Position numbers and translations under genes: made by a program
The notes under the pieces: generated by a model
Told to the model about the DNA's origin: nothing
What the model saw: the letters and a program-made list of their open reading frames with translations, nothing else
Database searches by the model: none
In this document: positions 35,136 to 44,039 of the stretch, piece by piece
Layout of the letters: the number at the start of each line of letters is the position of its first letter
Position numbering within the stretch: the first letter of the stretch is position 1
Assembly (NCBI RefSeq): GCF_002920575.1
Contig: NZ_PQSQ01000045.1
Location: 1 to 59,371 of the forward strand
Direction: 5' to 3'
DNA length: 59,371 bases
DNA from: Streptomyces sp. Ru73
GTDB lineage: Bacteria > Actinomycetota > Actinomycetes > Streptomycetales > Streptomycetaceae

Positions 35136-36959
35136 TCACCCCTTGTAGTCGCTCCCCAGGAGCACCGTGATGTCGGCGTTCGAGGCGGTCTCGCCCTTCT
35201 TCACCGCGCTCGCCGGCAGGCCCAGGGTCTTCGCGACCTCCTCGGCCTGCGGCTTGTGCGCCGCGTCGCCGTACGTCACGCGGGACGCCGAGAGGGAGCC
35301 CGCTGCGGTGCCGCCGTTCACGAACGAGTAGCCGCCGTTGACCAGCGCGGCCTGCGCCTGCCCGACCGCCTTCTGGCTGCCCGAGGCGTTCCGGACGCTG
35401 ACCCGGGCGGTCGCGCTCGGGTCGGTCTTCTTGACCTTGCCGCCCAGGACGTCCTTGACCACGTCGGAGGCGGTACGCGCGCTCAGCGTGCCGTCCTGCT
35501 GCACGGGCAGCAGGGTCGTGCGGTACGCGCCGGTCTTGGCCAGCTCGGCGCGCTGCGCCAGGGAGCTGCCCAGCTGGCCCACGGTGAGCGGCGGGTCCAG
35601 GACCTGCATCAGGGACTTCACGGTGGCGGTGGCGCCGTCAGCGTCGCTGGACATCCGCTTCAGGGTGGCCTGCATGACCTGGCCGAAGCGTTCCAGCTGC
35701 TTGGTCTGCAGCTCGCCGGGGCCCCGGTAGGTGGCGTACGCGACGGCCGCCTGGCCGTTGAGCACGCGTCCCCTGCCCGCCTTGACCAGCGGGTCGTCGC
35801 CCTTCTTGGCGCCGGGCACGGTGGTGTCGGCGTCCACGGTGATGCCGCCGACGGTCTCGACGAGGTTCTCCAGGTACGGCGTGTCCAGCCGCCAGCTCGC
35901 CTTGATGTCGGCGCCGAGGAGCGTGTTGAGCGAGTCCCGCGTCGGCTCCGTGCCGGCGTCCTTCACGGATTTGCCGAGGGTCGTGGCCTGGCCGTCGTCC
36001 CCGGTGATCGCGAGGTTGTTCGGGAGGAGGACGGTGGTGCCCTTGTGGGTGGTCTCGTTCTCCACGAGCAGCGCCGTCGAGCTCTCGTCGCTGCCGGTCT
36101 GCCGGAGGTGGACCACCAGCACGTCGCGCTTCTGGCCGGCGGCGGTGGCCGCGCTCCCGGTGGCGGCCCCGCCCAGGCCCGGCAGCTTGCCGGCCCACCA
36201 CAGGTAGCCGACGCCGCCCGCGACCAGCAGGGCGAGGACGACGGACAGCGCGATGACGCGGCTGCGGCCGCGGCGCTTGGCCTCCTCGCGCCGCTCGGTG
36301 CGGCTCTCGGTGAACTTCAGCCAGTCGATGACGTCTTCGGAGTCCTCGTCCTGCTCCTCGATGAACGAGAACTGCTCGGTGCGGTACTCGCCCCCGGAGG
36401 CGCGGTCCGCGCCGTCGGTGCGGCCGCCGGCACCGGCGGGCCGGGGCTGCGCCGCGCCCGAAGGCGCCCCGTCCTGCGTGGACCGGCCCTCGGAGGGGGC
36501 CTGCGGCTCGTAAGAGGGCTGCGGCTGCGCGTACGGGGACTGCGGCTCGTACGAAGGCCGCGCTTCGTAGGGCTGCGGCTGGAGGTACTCCTGCTGCCCG
36601 TACTGCGGCTGCTGCGGGACCCAGCTCTGCTGCTGCGTCTGCTGGGCCTGCTGCGCGGGCTGCTGGTAGCCGCCGTACGGGTCGTAACCCTGGCCGTGGC
36701 CCTGCTCGTACCCGCTCTGCTCGTAACCGCCCTGGCCGTACCCCTGCGCGTGCGCCTGGCCGCCGTAGCCGCCCTGGCCGTAGTCCTGGGCGTACGGCGT
36801 GCCGTACGGGTCGTACTGCCGGCCCGGCGCCTCCTGGTACACCGGCTGCCCGTAGGCGTCGTAGGCGTACCCCTGCCCGTCCTGCTGCCCCTGCGCCCCC
36901 TCGTAGGGCTCCTGGGCATACGGGTCCCGCGGCGCGTACGGATCCTGTCGGTCGTTCAC
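35136..36959 (-). CDS. LCP-like / LytR_C domain membrane protein with Tyr/Gln/Gly-rich N-terminus
   Basis: The GTG at 36959, with GAAAGAGGG upstream, gives 607 residues. Residues 1-200 are a low-complexity cytoplasmic tail rich in Gln, Tyr, Gly and Pro (QGYGQGGYEQSGYEQ). One membrane helix follows at about 240-262 (SRVIALSVVLALLVAGGVGYLWW). The outside part is LCP-like (LVETVGGITVDADTTVPG, KAGRGRVLNGQAAVAYATYR) and ends in a LytR_C domain (VSVRNASGSQKAVGQAQAAL). True LCP enzymes attach glycopolymers to peptidoglycan through conserved Arg/Asp residues. Here the RxDT and PRD motifs read ESST and LPNN, so catalysis is doubtful. It follows nadD by 38 bases. Confidence 0.85.
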   Translation of the reverse strand: MNDRQDPYAPRDPYAQEPYEGAQGQQDGQGYAYDAYGQPVYQEAPGRQYDPYGTPYAQDYGQGGYGGQAHAQGYGQGGYEQSGYEQGHGQGYDPYGGYQQPAQQAQQTQQQSWVPQQPQYGQQEYLQPQPYEARPSYEPQSPYAQPQPSYEPQAPSEGRSTQDGAPSGAAQPRPAGAGGRTDGADRASGGEYRTEQFSFIEEQDEDSEDVIDWLKFTESRTERREEAKRRGRSRVIALSVVLALLVAGGVGYLWWAGKLPGLGGAATGSAATAAGQKRDVLVVHLRQTGSDESSTALLVENETTHKGTTVLLPNNLAITGDDGQATTLGKSVKDAGTEPTRDSLNTLLGADIKASWRLDTPYLENLVETVGGITVDADTTVPGAKKGDDPLVKAGRGRVLNGQAAVAYATYRGPGELQTKQLERFGQVMQATLKRMSSDADGATATVKSLMQVLDPPLTVGQLGSSLAQRAELAKTGAYRTTLLPVQQDGTLSARTASDVVKDVLGGKVKKTDPSATARVSVRNASGSQKAVGQAQAALVNGGYSFVNGGTAAGSLSASRVTYGDAAHKPQAEEVAKTLGLPASAVKKGETASNADITVLLGSDYKG

Positions 36960-36997
36960 CGGTGCCCTCTTTCCGTCGGCCCCGTCGGCGGTCGTCG

Positions 36998-37636
36998 TCA
37001 GCGGTCGTCGTCGTGGTCGTGGCGGTGGCGCTCGTCCCGGTAGAGACGGCGCTTGTCGATGTAGCGCACCACGCCGTCCGGCACCAGGTACCAGACCGGC
37101 TCCCCCTGGGCGACGCGCGACCGGCAGTCGGTCGACGAGATGGCCAGGGCCGGCACCTCGATCAGGGAGACCCCGCCCTCGGGGAGGCCCGGGTCGGCGA
37201 GGACGTGGCCGGGCCTGGTCACCCCGATGAAGTGGGCCAGCGAGAAGAGCTCCTCGGCGTCCCGCCAGGTGAGGATCTGGGCGAGCGCGTCGGCGCCGGT
37301 GATGAAGAAGAGATCCGCGTCCGAGTGCTCGGCGCGCAGATCCCGGAGGGTGTCGATGGTGTACGTCTTGCCGCCGCGGTCGATGTCGATGCGGCTGACG
37401 GAGAACTGCGGGTTGGACGCGGTCGCGATGACCGTCATCAGATACCGGTCCTCGGCCGGGGACACCGCCTTGTGGCTCTTCTGCCACGGCTGTCCCGTCG
37501 GTACGAAGATGACCTCATCGAGGTGGAACTGGCTCGCCACCTCGCTGGCGGCGACCAGGTGACCATTGTGGATCGGGTCGAACGTCCCGCCCATCACTCC
37601 GAGCCGCCGCTTCACGGGCCCTGTCTGCTCTCCCAT
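36998..37636 (-). CDS. nadD: Nicotinate-nucleotide adenylyltransferase
   Basis: NadD makes deamido-NAD from nicotinate mononucleotide and ATP. The 212-residue protein starts at ATG 37636 (MGEQTGPVKRRLGVMGGTFD). Signature motifs are GGTFDPIHNGHL (HxGH-type ATP site), FVPTGQPWQKSH and ISSTDCRSRV (SSTxxR). The tail is rich in Asp and His (HRHDHDDDR). It lies upstream of the LCP-like gene and probably in one transcript with it and rsfS. Confidence 0.96.
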   Translation of the reverse strand: MGEQTGPVKRRLGVMGGTFDPIHNGHLVAASEVASQFHLDEVIFVPTGQPWQKSHKAVSPAEDRYLMTVIATASNPQFSVSRIDIDRGGKTYTIDTLRDLRAEHSDADLFFITGADALAQILTWRDAEELFSLAHFIGVTRPGHVLADPGLPEGGVSLIEVPALAISSTDCRSRVAQGEPVWYLVPDGVVRYIDKRRLYRDERHRHDHDDDR

Positions 37637-37686
37637 GCGTGCAGACCCTACTGGGCGCCGCTCATCGAGGGATACGGGTCCCCGTT

Positions 37687-37851
37687 TCAGCGGTCGCGGT
37701 TGAAGCGGGTGGTGATCCACAGCAGGAGCAGCAGCACGACAAGGGCGCCGCCGCCGGTGACGGCGGGGTTGAGGCTGTTGTGGTTGCCGCCGTGCTCGCC
37801 GCCCTCGGCGAGGGCGACCAGGACGGAGTGTGCGGTGGTGGGCAGGCTCAT
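37687..37851 (-). CDS. Small membrane protein, 54 residues
   Basis: From ATG 37851 the protein has a 30-residue N-terminus (MSLPTTAHSVLVALAEGGEH) and one membrane helix (GGGALVVLLLLLWITTRFNR) near the C-terminus. It ends with basic residues, giving an N-out orientation. It lies 50 bases upstream of nadD. Such a small protein beside nadD recurs in Streptomyces; the function is unknown. Confidence 0.75.
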   Translation of the reverse strand: MSLPTTAHSVLVALAEGGEHGGNHNSLNPAVTGGGALVVLLLLLWITTRFNRDR

Positions 37852-38118
37852 CGTCGGCAGAACCAATCCGGGCTGAGGCGGGCAGGGACTTCGTCCACAT
37901 CGTAAGCGCGGGCCCTTCCGGACCTCACGCCGACTCCGCCGGAACGGCCCACGAGGGGACCTTTCCGGTGGTTCCCGCCGCCATCGGGGGACCGGGGCGC
38001 GGGCCCTGAGGGCAGGACCGCGGCACACGAGGACCCGCCGCCGTCGGCCCTGAAGGCCCGTACCGCGCACGCCCTGAAGGCCCGTACCGCGCGGTGCCCG
38101 AAGGGCCGCGGGCGCGCC

Positions 38119-38268
38119 TCAGTCCTGGTCGCCGCCGTAGCCGCGCAGCAGGAACCAGGCCATGAAGATCGCGCCGAGCACGCCGACGATGATCACGGCA
38201 CGCAGGATCCAGCCCGGTCCGTCGGCGTTGGAGGTCTGTGCGGCGAGCAGCACGCTCGAATCCACCAT
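38119..38268 (-). CDS. Small membrane protein, 49 residues
   Basis: The frame from ATG 38268 encodes MVDSSVLLAAQTSNADGPG, then one membrane helix (WILRAVIIVGVLGAIFMAWF) and a short GGDQD end. No family is recognised. It is divergent from the M48 protease gene by 258 bases. Confidence 0.7.
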   Translation of the reverse strand: MVDSSVLLAAQTSNADGPGWILRAVIIVGVLGAIFMAWFLLRGYGGDQD

Positions 38269-38526
38269 GAGAGGTCGCGCTCCTTTGTGGGGGGTCTGTG
38301 CGGGCCCGTCACGCATCTCGCGCCACGGGCCACGGGAACGGCCGCGCCGGCCGCCCGCCGCCGCGGGGGTGCCACGGGGCCGTCCCCTGCCGTCCGCGTG
38401 CCGGGGCCGCCCCTTGCGGGCATCTGCGGCGATTCGTTCCTCGGCCAGCGTACGCCGGGCATCCAAAGCGCTGTCAGCGGCGTCCTCTACTCTGAATCCA
38501 CGCAGTCGAATCAGGGGGAGGCCCCA

Positions 38527-39609
38527 ATGACGGATGGCCCGAACGGCAGCGAGCGCGTACCGAGCAGGGACCGCAGGCGGTTCCCGGGAATCTCCTCCCG
38601 GGCGTACGAGCACCCCGCGGACCGGTCCGCTCTGGTGGCCCTGCGCAAGCTGAGCGGGTTCGACACCGTCTTCAAGGCACTGAGCGGCCTGCTGCCCGAG
38701 CGCAGCCTGCGGCTGATGTACCTCTCGGATTCGGTGCGGGTCAGCGACCAGCAGTTCGCGCACCTCAACGACATGCTGCGGGACGCCTGTTACATCCTGG
38801 ACCTGGAGAAGGTCCCGCCGATGTACGTCAATCAGGACCCGCAGCCCAACGCCATGTGCATCGGCCTGGACGAGCCGGTGATCGTGCTGACGACGGGCCT
38901 GGTAGAGCTGCTCGACGAGGAGGAGATGCGCGCGGTCGTCGGCCACGAGGTCGGGCACGCGCTGTCCGGGCACGCGGTGTACCGGACGATACTGCTCTTC
39001 CTGACGAACCTCGCCCTGAAGGTCGCGTGGATCCCGCTGGGCAATGTGGCGATCATGGCGATAGTGACCGGGCTGCGCGAGTGGTTCCGCAAGTCCGAGC
39101 TGTCGGCGGACCGGGCGGGGCTGCTGGTCGGCCAGGACCTCCAGGCGTCGATGCGCGGCCTGATGAAGCTCGCCGGCGGCAATCACCTCCACGAGATGAA
39201 CGTCGACTCCTTCCTGGCCCAGGCCGAGGAGTACGAGCGCGGCGGCGACCTGCGCGACTCCGTGCTGAAGATCCTGAACGTGCTGCCGCGCAGCCACCCG
39301 TTCACCACCGTGCGCGCCGCCGAGCTGAAGAAGTGGGCCGCCTCCCGCGACCACCAGCGGATCATGGAGGGGCACTACCCGCGCCGCGAGGAGGACAAGG
39401 ACACCTCGGTGTCCGACTCCTTCAAGGAGTCCGCTTCGCACTACGCCGACTCGGTGCGCAACAGCAAGGACCCGCTGATGGGCCTGGTGCGGGACATCGC
39501 GGGCGGCGCCGGGGACCTGGGCGGCAAGCTGCGGGACACGGTGTTCGGCAGCGGCCGGGCCCGGCCCGCGCAGGAGGGCCCGGAGGGCCCGTCCGGCTCC
39601 GGCGAGTAG
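38527..39609 (+). CDS. M48 family metallopeptidase
   Basis: This zinc endopeptidase has 360 residues. The HEXXH motif is H140-E141-V-G-H144 in VVGHEVGHALSGH, and the third ligand is Glu191 in SELSADRAG. Hydrophobic stretches around residues 150-180 (RTILLFLTNLALKVAWIPLG) make it membrane-associated, as in HtpX/Ste24-type enzymes. The C-terminal 80 residues are hydrophilic with a Gly-rich end. The start at ATG 38527 follows GGGGGAGG. It probably degrades misfolded membrane proteins, though no partner gene is adjacent. Confidence 0.93.
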   Translation: MTDGPNGSERVPSRDRRRFPGISSRAYEHPADRSALVALRKLSGFDTVFKALSGLLPERSLRLMYLSDSVRVSDQQFAHLNDMLRDACYILDLEKVPPMYVNQDPQPNAMCIGLDEPVIVLTTGLVELLDEEEMRAVVGHEVGHALSGHAVYRTILLFLTNLALKVAWIPLGNVAIMAIVTGLREWFRKSELSADRAGLLVGQDLQASMRGLMKLAGGNHLHEMNVDSFLAQAEEYERGGDLRDSVLKILNVLPRSHPFTTVRAAELKKWAASRDHQRIMEGHYPRREEDKDTSVSDSFKESASHYADSVRNSKDPLMGLVRDIAGGAGDLGGKLRDTVFGSGRARPAQEGPEGPSGSGE

Positions 39610-39643
39610 GCCGGCCGGGCGAGCGCGCCCCGAAAGGCCGGCC
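39609..39643. terminator. Bidirectional hairpin between convergent genes
   Basis: GGCCGGCC at 39609-39616 pairs with GGCCGGCC at 39636-39643 and covers the 37-base gap between the M48 and anchored-protein genes. Confidence 0.65.
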
Positions 39644-39646
39644 GGA

Positions 39647-40834
39647 TCAGTCCAGGGGGCTCGGTTCCGCCGACGGCGCCAGCACGCCGCAGAGCGAGGC
39701 GTTGGTGCTGCCGTGGGCGTACGGATCGGTGCCCTCGGGGCGGCCGTTGCCGGCCCGCTCGCCCGCGAGCAGCGGCCGCAGCGCGCTCTCCGGGCCGGAG
39801 TTGCAGGACATCGGCCCCGCCTGGAGGTAGCTCGACTGGACCTCCAGGCGGCGGTCGCGCAGATCGTCCCGGTCGAAGCGGAAGTGCAGCTCACGGCGGA
39901 CGGTGAAGAGTGAGGCCCCGTCGTCCCGTCGGTCGGCGGCGTGCGCCGTGCCGCCCTGTGCCGTGTCCTTCGAGGCGGCGGGGGCCGCGTTCCCCGTACT
40001 GGCCGGTGCCGTGTTCCCCGCGCCGCCGGCGGAGGTGCGGTCGTCCGGCGGCCTGACCGCGTAGACGAAGGTGTAGTCCGCGGTGACCTCCAGGGCGTTG
40101 CCGCCCGCCGCCGGCTCCACCCCGAGGGTGCCGTCGACCCGTACCCGCGGGTCCGCGAGCCGGACCTGCGACGGGTCGAAGCGGACCAGCCAGCCGGTCG
40201 CGGCGTGCCGCCCGTCGTCGGACGGCCGCTCCAGGCTCCGGTCGAACTGCACGAGCTGCGTGGTGTCCAGCAGCAGCCGCACGCCCCGCGCGGGCCCGCC
40301 GGCCAGCGTGTCCGGGTCCAGCGAGGACCGCACGACGTACTCCTTCGCCGTGGTCAGCGCGTTCATCACCTGGCTCTCGGAGAACTCCCCCGTACGCCGC
40401 ACGACGGGGAGGTTGACGCCCGCAGCGCCGATCCGGAAGCCGGCCGCAGGGCTGCGCTCGAAGAGGTCAGCCGGCCGCCCGCCGGGCACCGTGCCCACGG
40501 GCGCGAGCGGGATGACCGTGCTGCGCAGCGGCGGAGCGGGAGTGGGGTCGGGGGCCCGGTACGGATGGCGGACGCCCATGTAGATCGCGGTACCGAAGGC
40601 CAGCGCGATGAGCAGTACGAGGATCAGCGCCTGCCGGGAGCCGCCGAACCGCGACCAGGCGTGCCGGCTGCGCACTGCGGGTGCGTGGTCCCCCATCCGC
40701 TCCTGGGCGGAGAACTCCTGCAATCGCGCAGCGCGCACGAAGGACTCGTCGAACACGACGGATCGGTACTCGTCCTCCCCTCCGCCCGGGGCGCCCTCTG
40801 GGGTCCCTTCGGGAGGGTCACCTGGCCCGGTCAT
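39647..40834 (-). CDS. Hypothetical single-span membrane protein, 395 residues
   Basis: It begins with a disordered Pro/Gly-rich stretch and the motif EYRSVVFDESFVRAARLQEF at residues 22-41. One membrane helix follows at about 70-88 (ALILVLLIALAFGTAIYMGV). The large extracellular region, about 300 residues, contains two Cys residues (SCNSG, SLCGVL) likely to form a disulphide. A variable Ala/Thr-rich insert lies near residues 280-305. The N-terminal motif is shared with the next gene upstream (40942-41619), so the two are paralogous in their cytoplasmic part and probably form an operon. Its function is unknown. Confidence 0.82.
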   Translation of the reverse strand: MTGPGDPPEGTPEGAPGGGEDEYRSVVFDESFVRAARLQEFSAQERMGDHAPAVRSRHAWSRFGGSRQALILVLLIALAFGTAIYMGVRHPYRAPDPTPAPPLRSTVIPLAPVGTVPGGRPADLFERSPAAGFRIGAAGVNLPVVRRTGEFSESQVMNALTTAKEYVVRSSLDPDTLAGGPARGVRLLLDTTQLVQFDRSLERPSDDGRHAATGWLVRFDPSQVRLADPRVRVDGTLGVEPAAGGNALEVTADYTFVYAVRPPDDRTSAGGAGNTAPASTGNAAPAASKDTAQGGTAHAADRRDDGASLFTVRRELHFRFDRDDLRDRRLEVQSSYLQAGPMSCNSGPESALRPLLAGERAGNGRPEGTDPYAHGSTNASLCGVLAPSAEPSPLD

Positions 40835-40941
40835 ACAACAAGGGTAGGTCGGGGACGGCCGAGGTAAACGCCCAGGTGCGCGCCAACTTCCCGATGCAGG
40901 TCAGGCACGGCGCGCGAACGGCGTGAAACGGCGCGGACCGC

Positions 40942-41619
40942 TCACGGCTCGCGCGGCACCGCGGGTGCCGACGGCGGGCCGGAGTCGGCGGAGGCGGACG
41001 GCAGTACGACGGGCGGCGCCGGGCCGCCGCGCTCGGCACTGGATGCGGGCGCCCCGCCGGTGCTCACGGTGGGCGGTCTGCCGTCGACGCCGGTGGTGGC
41101 GGGCGGCGGCGCCGGGGTCTGGGTGCGGCCCGCCGCGCCACGGTAGACGGCCGTGAACGCGAGCACGACCATGCCGATGCCCATCAGGACGGCCAGCACC
41201 CAGGCGATGGGGCGGTGCCAGCGGGCGGTGCCGCGGTAAGGGCGCAGAGAGCCGCCGTACGGGCCGTACGGACTGTAGGGGAGGAATTCCCCGGCCTTGT
41301 GCGGCTCCGGCGCTCCTGCGGGCGCTGCGGGGCCCTCCCGGCCGCCCTGGCCGCTGCCCGGGTCACCGGCCGGCAGCGGACCGCTGCGCCCGGCGTCGGC
41401 CTCGGCGCGGGCCTGCGCGGCGGCGACCATGCGCTCGACGGCGGTCGGCTCGTGGATGAGGGCCGACCGGACGAATTCCTCGTCGAAGACCACGGCGGCG
41501 AACTCGTCACCCCCGTCCCCGTGGGACGGGCGCGCGTCCGCCTCTCCGTGGTTCCCGTGATGGTGCTCGTCGGGCTCGCCGCCGTCCGGGAACGGCCCGG
41601 CCCCCACGTCGTCCGGCAC
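40942..41619 (-). CDS. Hypothetical single-span membrane protein with VVFDE motif, 225 residues
   Basis: It starts MPDDVGAGPFPDGGEPDEHH, with a His/Asp/Gly-rich N-terminus. The motif DEFAAVVFDEEFVRSALIHE then VERMVAAAQ closely matches the N-terminal motif of the protein encoded just downstream. One membrane helix lies at about residues 137-160 (IAWVLAVLMGIGMVVLAFTA). The C-terminus is Pro/Ala/Ser-rich and disordered. No catalytic motif is seen. Confidence 0.8.
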   Translation of the reverse strand: MPDDVGAGPFPDGGEPDEHHHGNHGEADARPSHGDGGDEFAAVVFDEEFVRSALIHEPTAVERMVAAAQARAEADAGRSGPLPAGDPGSGQGGREGPAAPAGAPEPHKAGEFLPYSPYGPYGGSLRPYRGTARWHRPIAWVLAVLMGIGMVVLAFTAVYRGAAGRTQTPAPPPATTGVDGRPPTVSTGGAPASSAERGGPAPPVVLPSASADSGPPSAPAVPREP

Positions 41620-41806
41620 CCGACCAGATTAGCCGCGGCCGGTCAATTCGGACAGGGAGAAAGGGAATTCGCCTCGTACGGAATCGCGCGGCGGGTGCGG
41701 CGGAATCCGCCCGCGGCATTGCGCGCCGCGGGCGCCCCACCGTTCCGCGCCGCGGGCGCCCCCACCGTTCCGCGCCGCGGGCGCTCCCGCCGTTCCCGAG
41801 GGTGCG

Positions 41807-43084
41807 TCAGCCCCGTACGTGGCCGTCGCCGGTGACGATGTACTTCGTCGAGGTCAGCTCCGGCAGGCCCATCGGGCCGCGGGCGTGCAGCTTCTGGGTG
41901 GAGATGCCGATCTCGGCGCCGAAGCCGAACTGGCTGCCGTCGGTGAACCGGGTCGAGGCGTTGACCGCGACCGTCGTCGAGTCCACCAGCTGGGTGAAGC
42001 GGCGCGCCGCGGCCTGCGAGGTGGTGACGATGGCCTCGGTGTGGCCGGAGGACCAGCGCCTGATGTGCGCGACGGCGGCGTCCAGGTCGGGCACCACGGC
42101 GGCGGCGATGTCGTACGAGAGGTACTCCGTGGCCCAGTCCTCGTCCGTGGCGGGCGCGACCATGCCGGGCCCCGCCTGCTGCCAGGCTTCGTCGCCGTGC
42201 ACCATCACGCCGGCCTCCGTGAGCGCTGCCAGCGCGCGCGGCAGGAAGGCGTCCGCGATGCCGGCGTGCACGAGGAGGGTCTCGGCGGCGTTGCAGACGC
42301 TCGGGCGCTGCGCCTTGCTGTTGATCAGGATCTTGAGCGCCGTCTCGATGTCGGCGTCCTTGTCGACGTACACGTGGCAGTTGCCGGTGCCGGTCTCGAT
42401 GACCGGGACGGTGGACTCCTCCACGACCGTACGGATGAGCGAGGCGCCGCCGCGCGGGATCAGCACGTCGACCAGGCCGCGTGCGCGCATCAGCTCCTTC
42501 ACCGAGTCCCGGCTCTCGCCCGGCACCAGCTGGACGGCGTCGGCGGGCAGCCCGGCCCCGGCGACGGCGTCGCGCAGGACGGCGACCAGGGCGGTGTTCG
42601 AGGCGTACGCGGAGGACGAGCCGCGGAGCAGGACGGCGTTGCCGGACTTCAGGCAGAGCGCGGCGGCGTCGACGGTGACGTTCGGGCGGGCCTCGTAGAT
42701 GATGCCGACGACGCCGAGCGGGACGCGGACCTGGCGCAGGTCCAGGCCGTTCGGGAGGGTCGAGCCGCGGACGACCTCGCCGACCGGGTCGGGCAGCGCG
42801 ACGACGTGCCGCACGTCGGCGGCGATGGCGGCGATCCGCTCCGGGGTGAGGGTGAGCCGGTCCACGATGGAGTCGCTGGTGCCGGCCGCGCGGGCCTTGG
42901 CGACGTCCTCGGCGTTGGCGGCGACGATCTCCTCGGTCCTGGCCACCAGCGCGTCGGCGACGGCCAGCAGCGCGCCGTCCCGCGCCGTGCGCGGCAGCGG
43001 GGCGAGCACGGCGGCCGCCTCCTTGGCGCGGCGGGCGGTGTCGAGGACGGGCGAGGTCTGGGCGGCGTCGGATGCGCTGGTCAT
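41807..43084 (-). CDS. proA: Glutamate-5-semialdehyde dehydrogenase (gamma-glutamyl phosphate reductase)
   Basis: ProA reduces gamma-glutamyl phosphate to glutamate semialdehyde with NADPH, the second step of proline synthesis. The 425-residue protein starts at ATG 43084 (MTSASDAAQTSPVLDTARRA). It shows the NADP-binding aldehyde dehydrogenase fold: PLGVVGIIYEARPNVTVDAA, KSGNAVLLRGSS, the catalytic Cys in PSVCNAAETLLVH and the C-terminal GADPE-equivalent FGFGAEIGISTQKLHARGP. It lies downstream of proB on the same strand, separated by one hypothetical gene. Confidence 0.97.
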   Translation of the reverse strand: MTSASDAAQTSPVLDTARRAKEAAAVLAPLPRTARDGALLAVADALVARTEEIVAANAEDVAKARAAGTSDSIVDRLTLTPERIAAIAADVRHVVALPDPVGEVVRGSTLPNGLDLRQVRVPLGVVGIIYEARPNVTVDAAALCLKSGNAVLLRGSSSAYASNTALVAVLRDAVAGAGLPADAVQLVPGESRDSVKELMRARGLVDVLIPRGGASLIRTVVEESTVPVIETGTGNCHVYVDKDADIETALKILINSKAQRPSVCNAAETLLVHAGIADAFLPRALAALTEAGVMVHGDEAWQQAGPGMVAPATDEDWATEYLSYDIAAAVVPDLDAAVAHIRRWSSGHTEAIVTTSQAAARRFTQLVDSTTVAVNASTRFTDGSQFGFGAEIGISTQKLHARGPMGLPELTSTKYIVTGDGHVRG

Positions 43085-43195
43085 GGGGCGCAGCCTATCC
43101 GGGGCGCGGGCCCCGGCCGGCCCGTATTTCACACTGCGGGACGCCCCGGCCGGGACCCGGGACGCCCCCGCGGGCGCCGCGCCCGTGAGCGCGGC

Positions 43196-43285
43196 CGCAC
43201 CGCCTCCGTAGGCGCGCCTGCACCGCCTCCGTAGGCAGCGCCTGCACTGCCTCCATAAGCGTGGCCCGCGCCGCCTCCGTAAAGG
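43196..43285. repeat. Imperfect tandem repeat between proA and the 169-residue gene
   Basis: About four copies of a unit like CCTGCACCGCCTCCGTAGGC, with period near 24 bases, lie directly downstream of the hypothetical gene's stop. The copies diverge progressively. Confidence 0.55.
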
Positions 43286-43795
43286 TCAGTACGGATGCAC
43301 GCCCACCGGCGACGCCGGTGGCGGGCCGTAACCCTCGGCGATGCGCTGGTGATAGGTCTCGCGGTCGATGACCTCCAGCCCGACGATCTCCCAGGGCGGC
43401 AGCTTCGCCGAGGAGCGGTGCTCGCCCCACAGCCGCAGGGCCACCGCCGCGGCATCGTGCAGGTCCCGCGCCTCTTCCCAGTAGCGGATCTCCGCGTGGT
43501 CGTTGGCGTACCTGCTGGTCAGCAGAAAGGGATGGTCGTGGGCCAGCTGCTCCAGAGCGCGCCGGACCTCCTTCAGCGGTGCCTCCTCACCGGAGACGCT
43601 GAGGGTGACGTGCCAGAGCCGGGAGACCTCCCGCTCCCGTGGGAGCGGTGCCTCCTTCAGCCGTCCGCCCGGCTGCGCACGTTCGTCGCGCTCCGTCCCG
43701 ATGGTCTCGTCACCGGTCCGGATGCTGTTCCCCACGCTGGTCAGCGTCCGCTCCGCCGTCCCTCGGGGCAGCGCCCCTGGGCGCCCTCGTCTCAC
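43286..43795 (-). CDS. Conserved hypothetical protein between proB and proA
   Basis: The 169-residue frame starts at a GTG at 43795; the first 55 residues are poorly structured, and an internal GTG (VGNSIRTGD) is an alternative start. From about residue 58 (SRLWHVTLSVSGEEAPLKEV) the protein looks compact: a beta strand, two helices (RRALEQLAHDHPFLLTSRY) and AEIRYWEEARDLHDAAAVAL, then WEIVGLEVIDRETYHQRIA. No named domain is recognised with certainty. The fixed place between proB and proA suggests co-transcription, but there is no evidence for a role in proline synthesis. Confidence 0.72.
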   Translation of the reverse strand: MRRGRPGALPRGTAERTLTSVGNSIRTGDETIGTERDERAQPGGRLKEAPLPREREVSRLWHVTLSVSGEEAPLKEVRRALEQLAHDHPFLLTSRYANDHAEIRYWEEARDLHDAAAVALRLWGEHRSSAKLPPWEIVGLEVIDRETYHQRIAEGYGPPPASPVGVHPY

Positions 43796-44039
43796 CGGCG
43801 GCCTCCTGTTATGCGTATCGCTCCGCTCGCGCGTGCGGAGCCGATCGGTGCTGTCTCACATCGGCGTAGCGCGCTCGTACTGCGCCGGAAGCGCCGCTCC
43901 CCTTCGGCGTCCCCGCATCAAAGTTGACCAGCCCGCGGCCCGTCGCGGGGGCGTTTTCGAGAAGGTCTCCGTTGAAAGGCTGGTCTTTCGGCCGCTCGGG
44001 CGGCTCCTTCTCCGTGTTGTTTTCCCCTCGTGACGGCCG

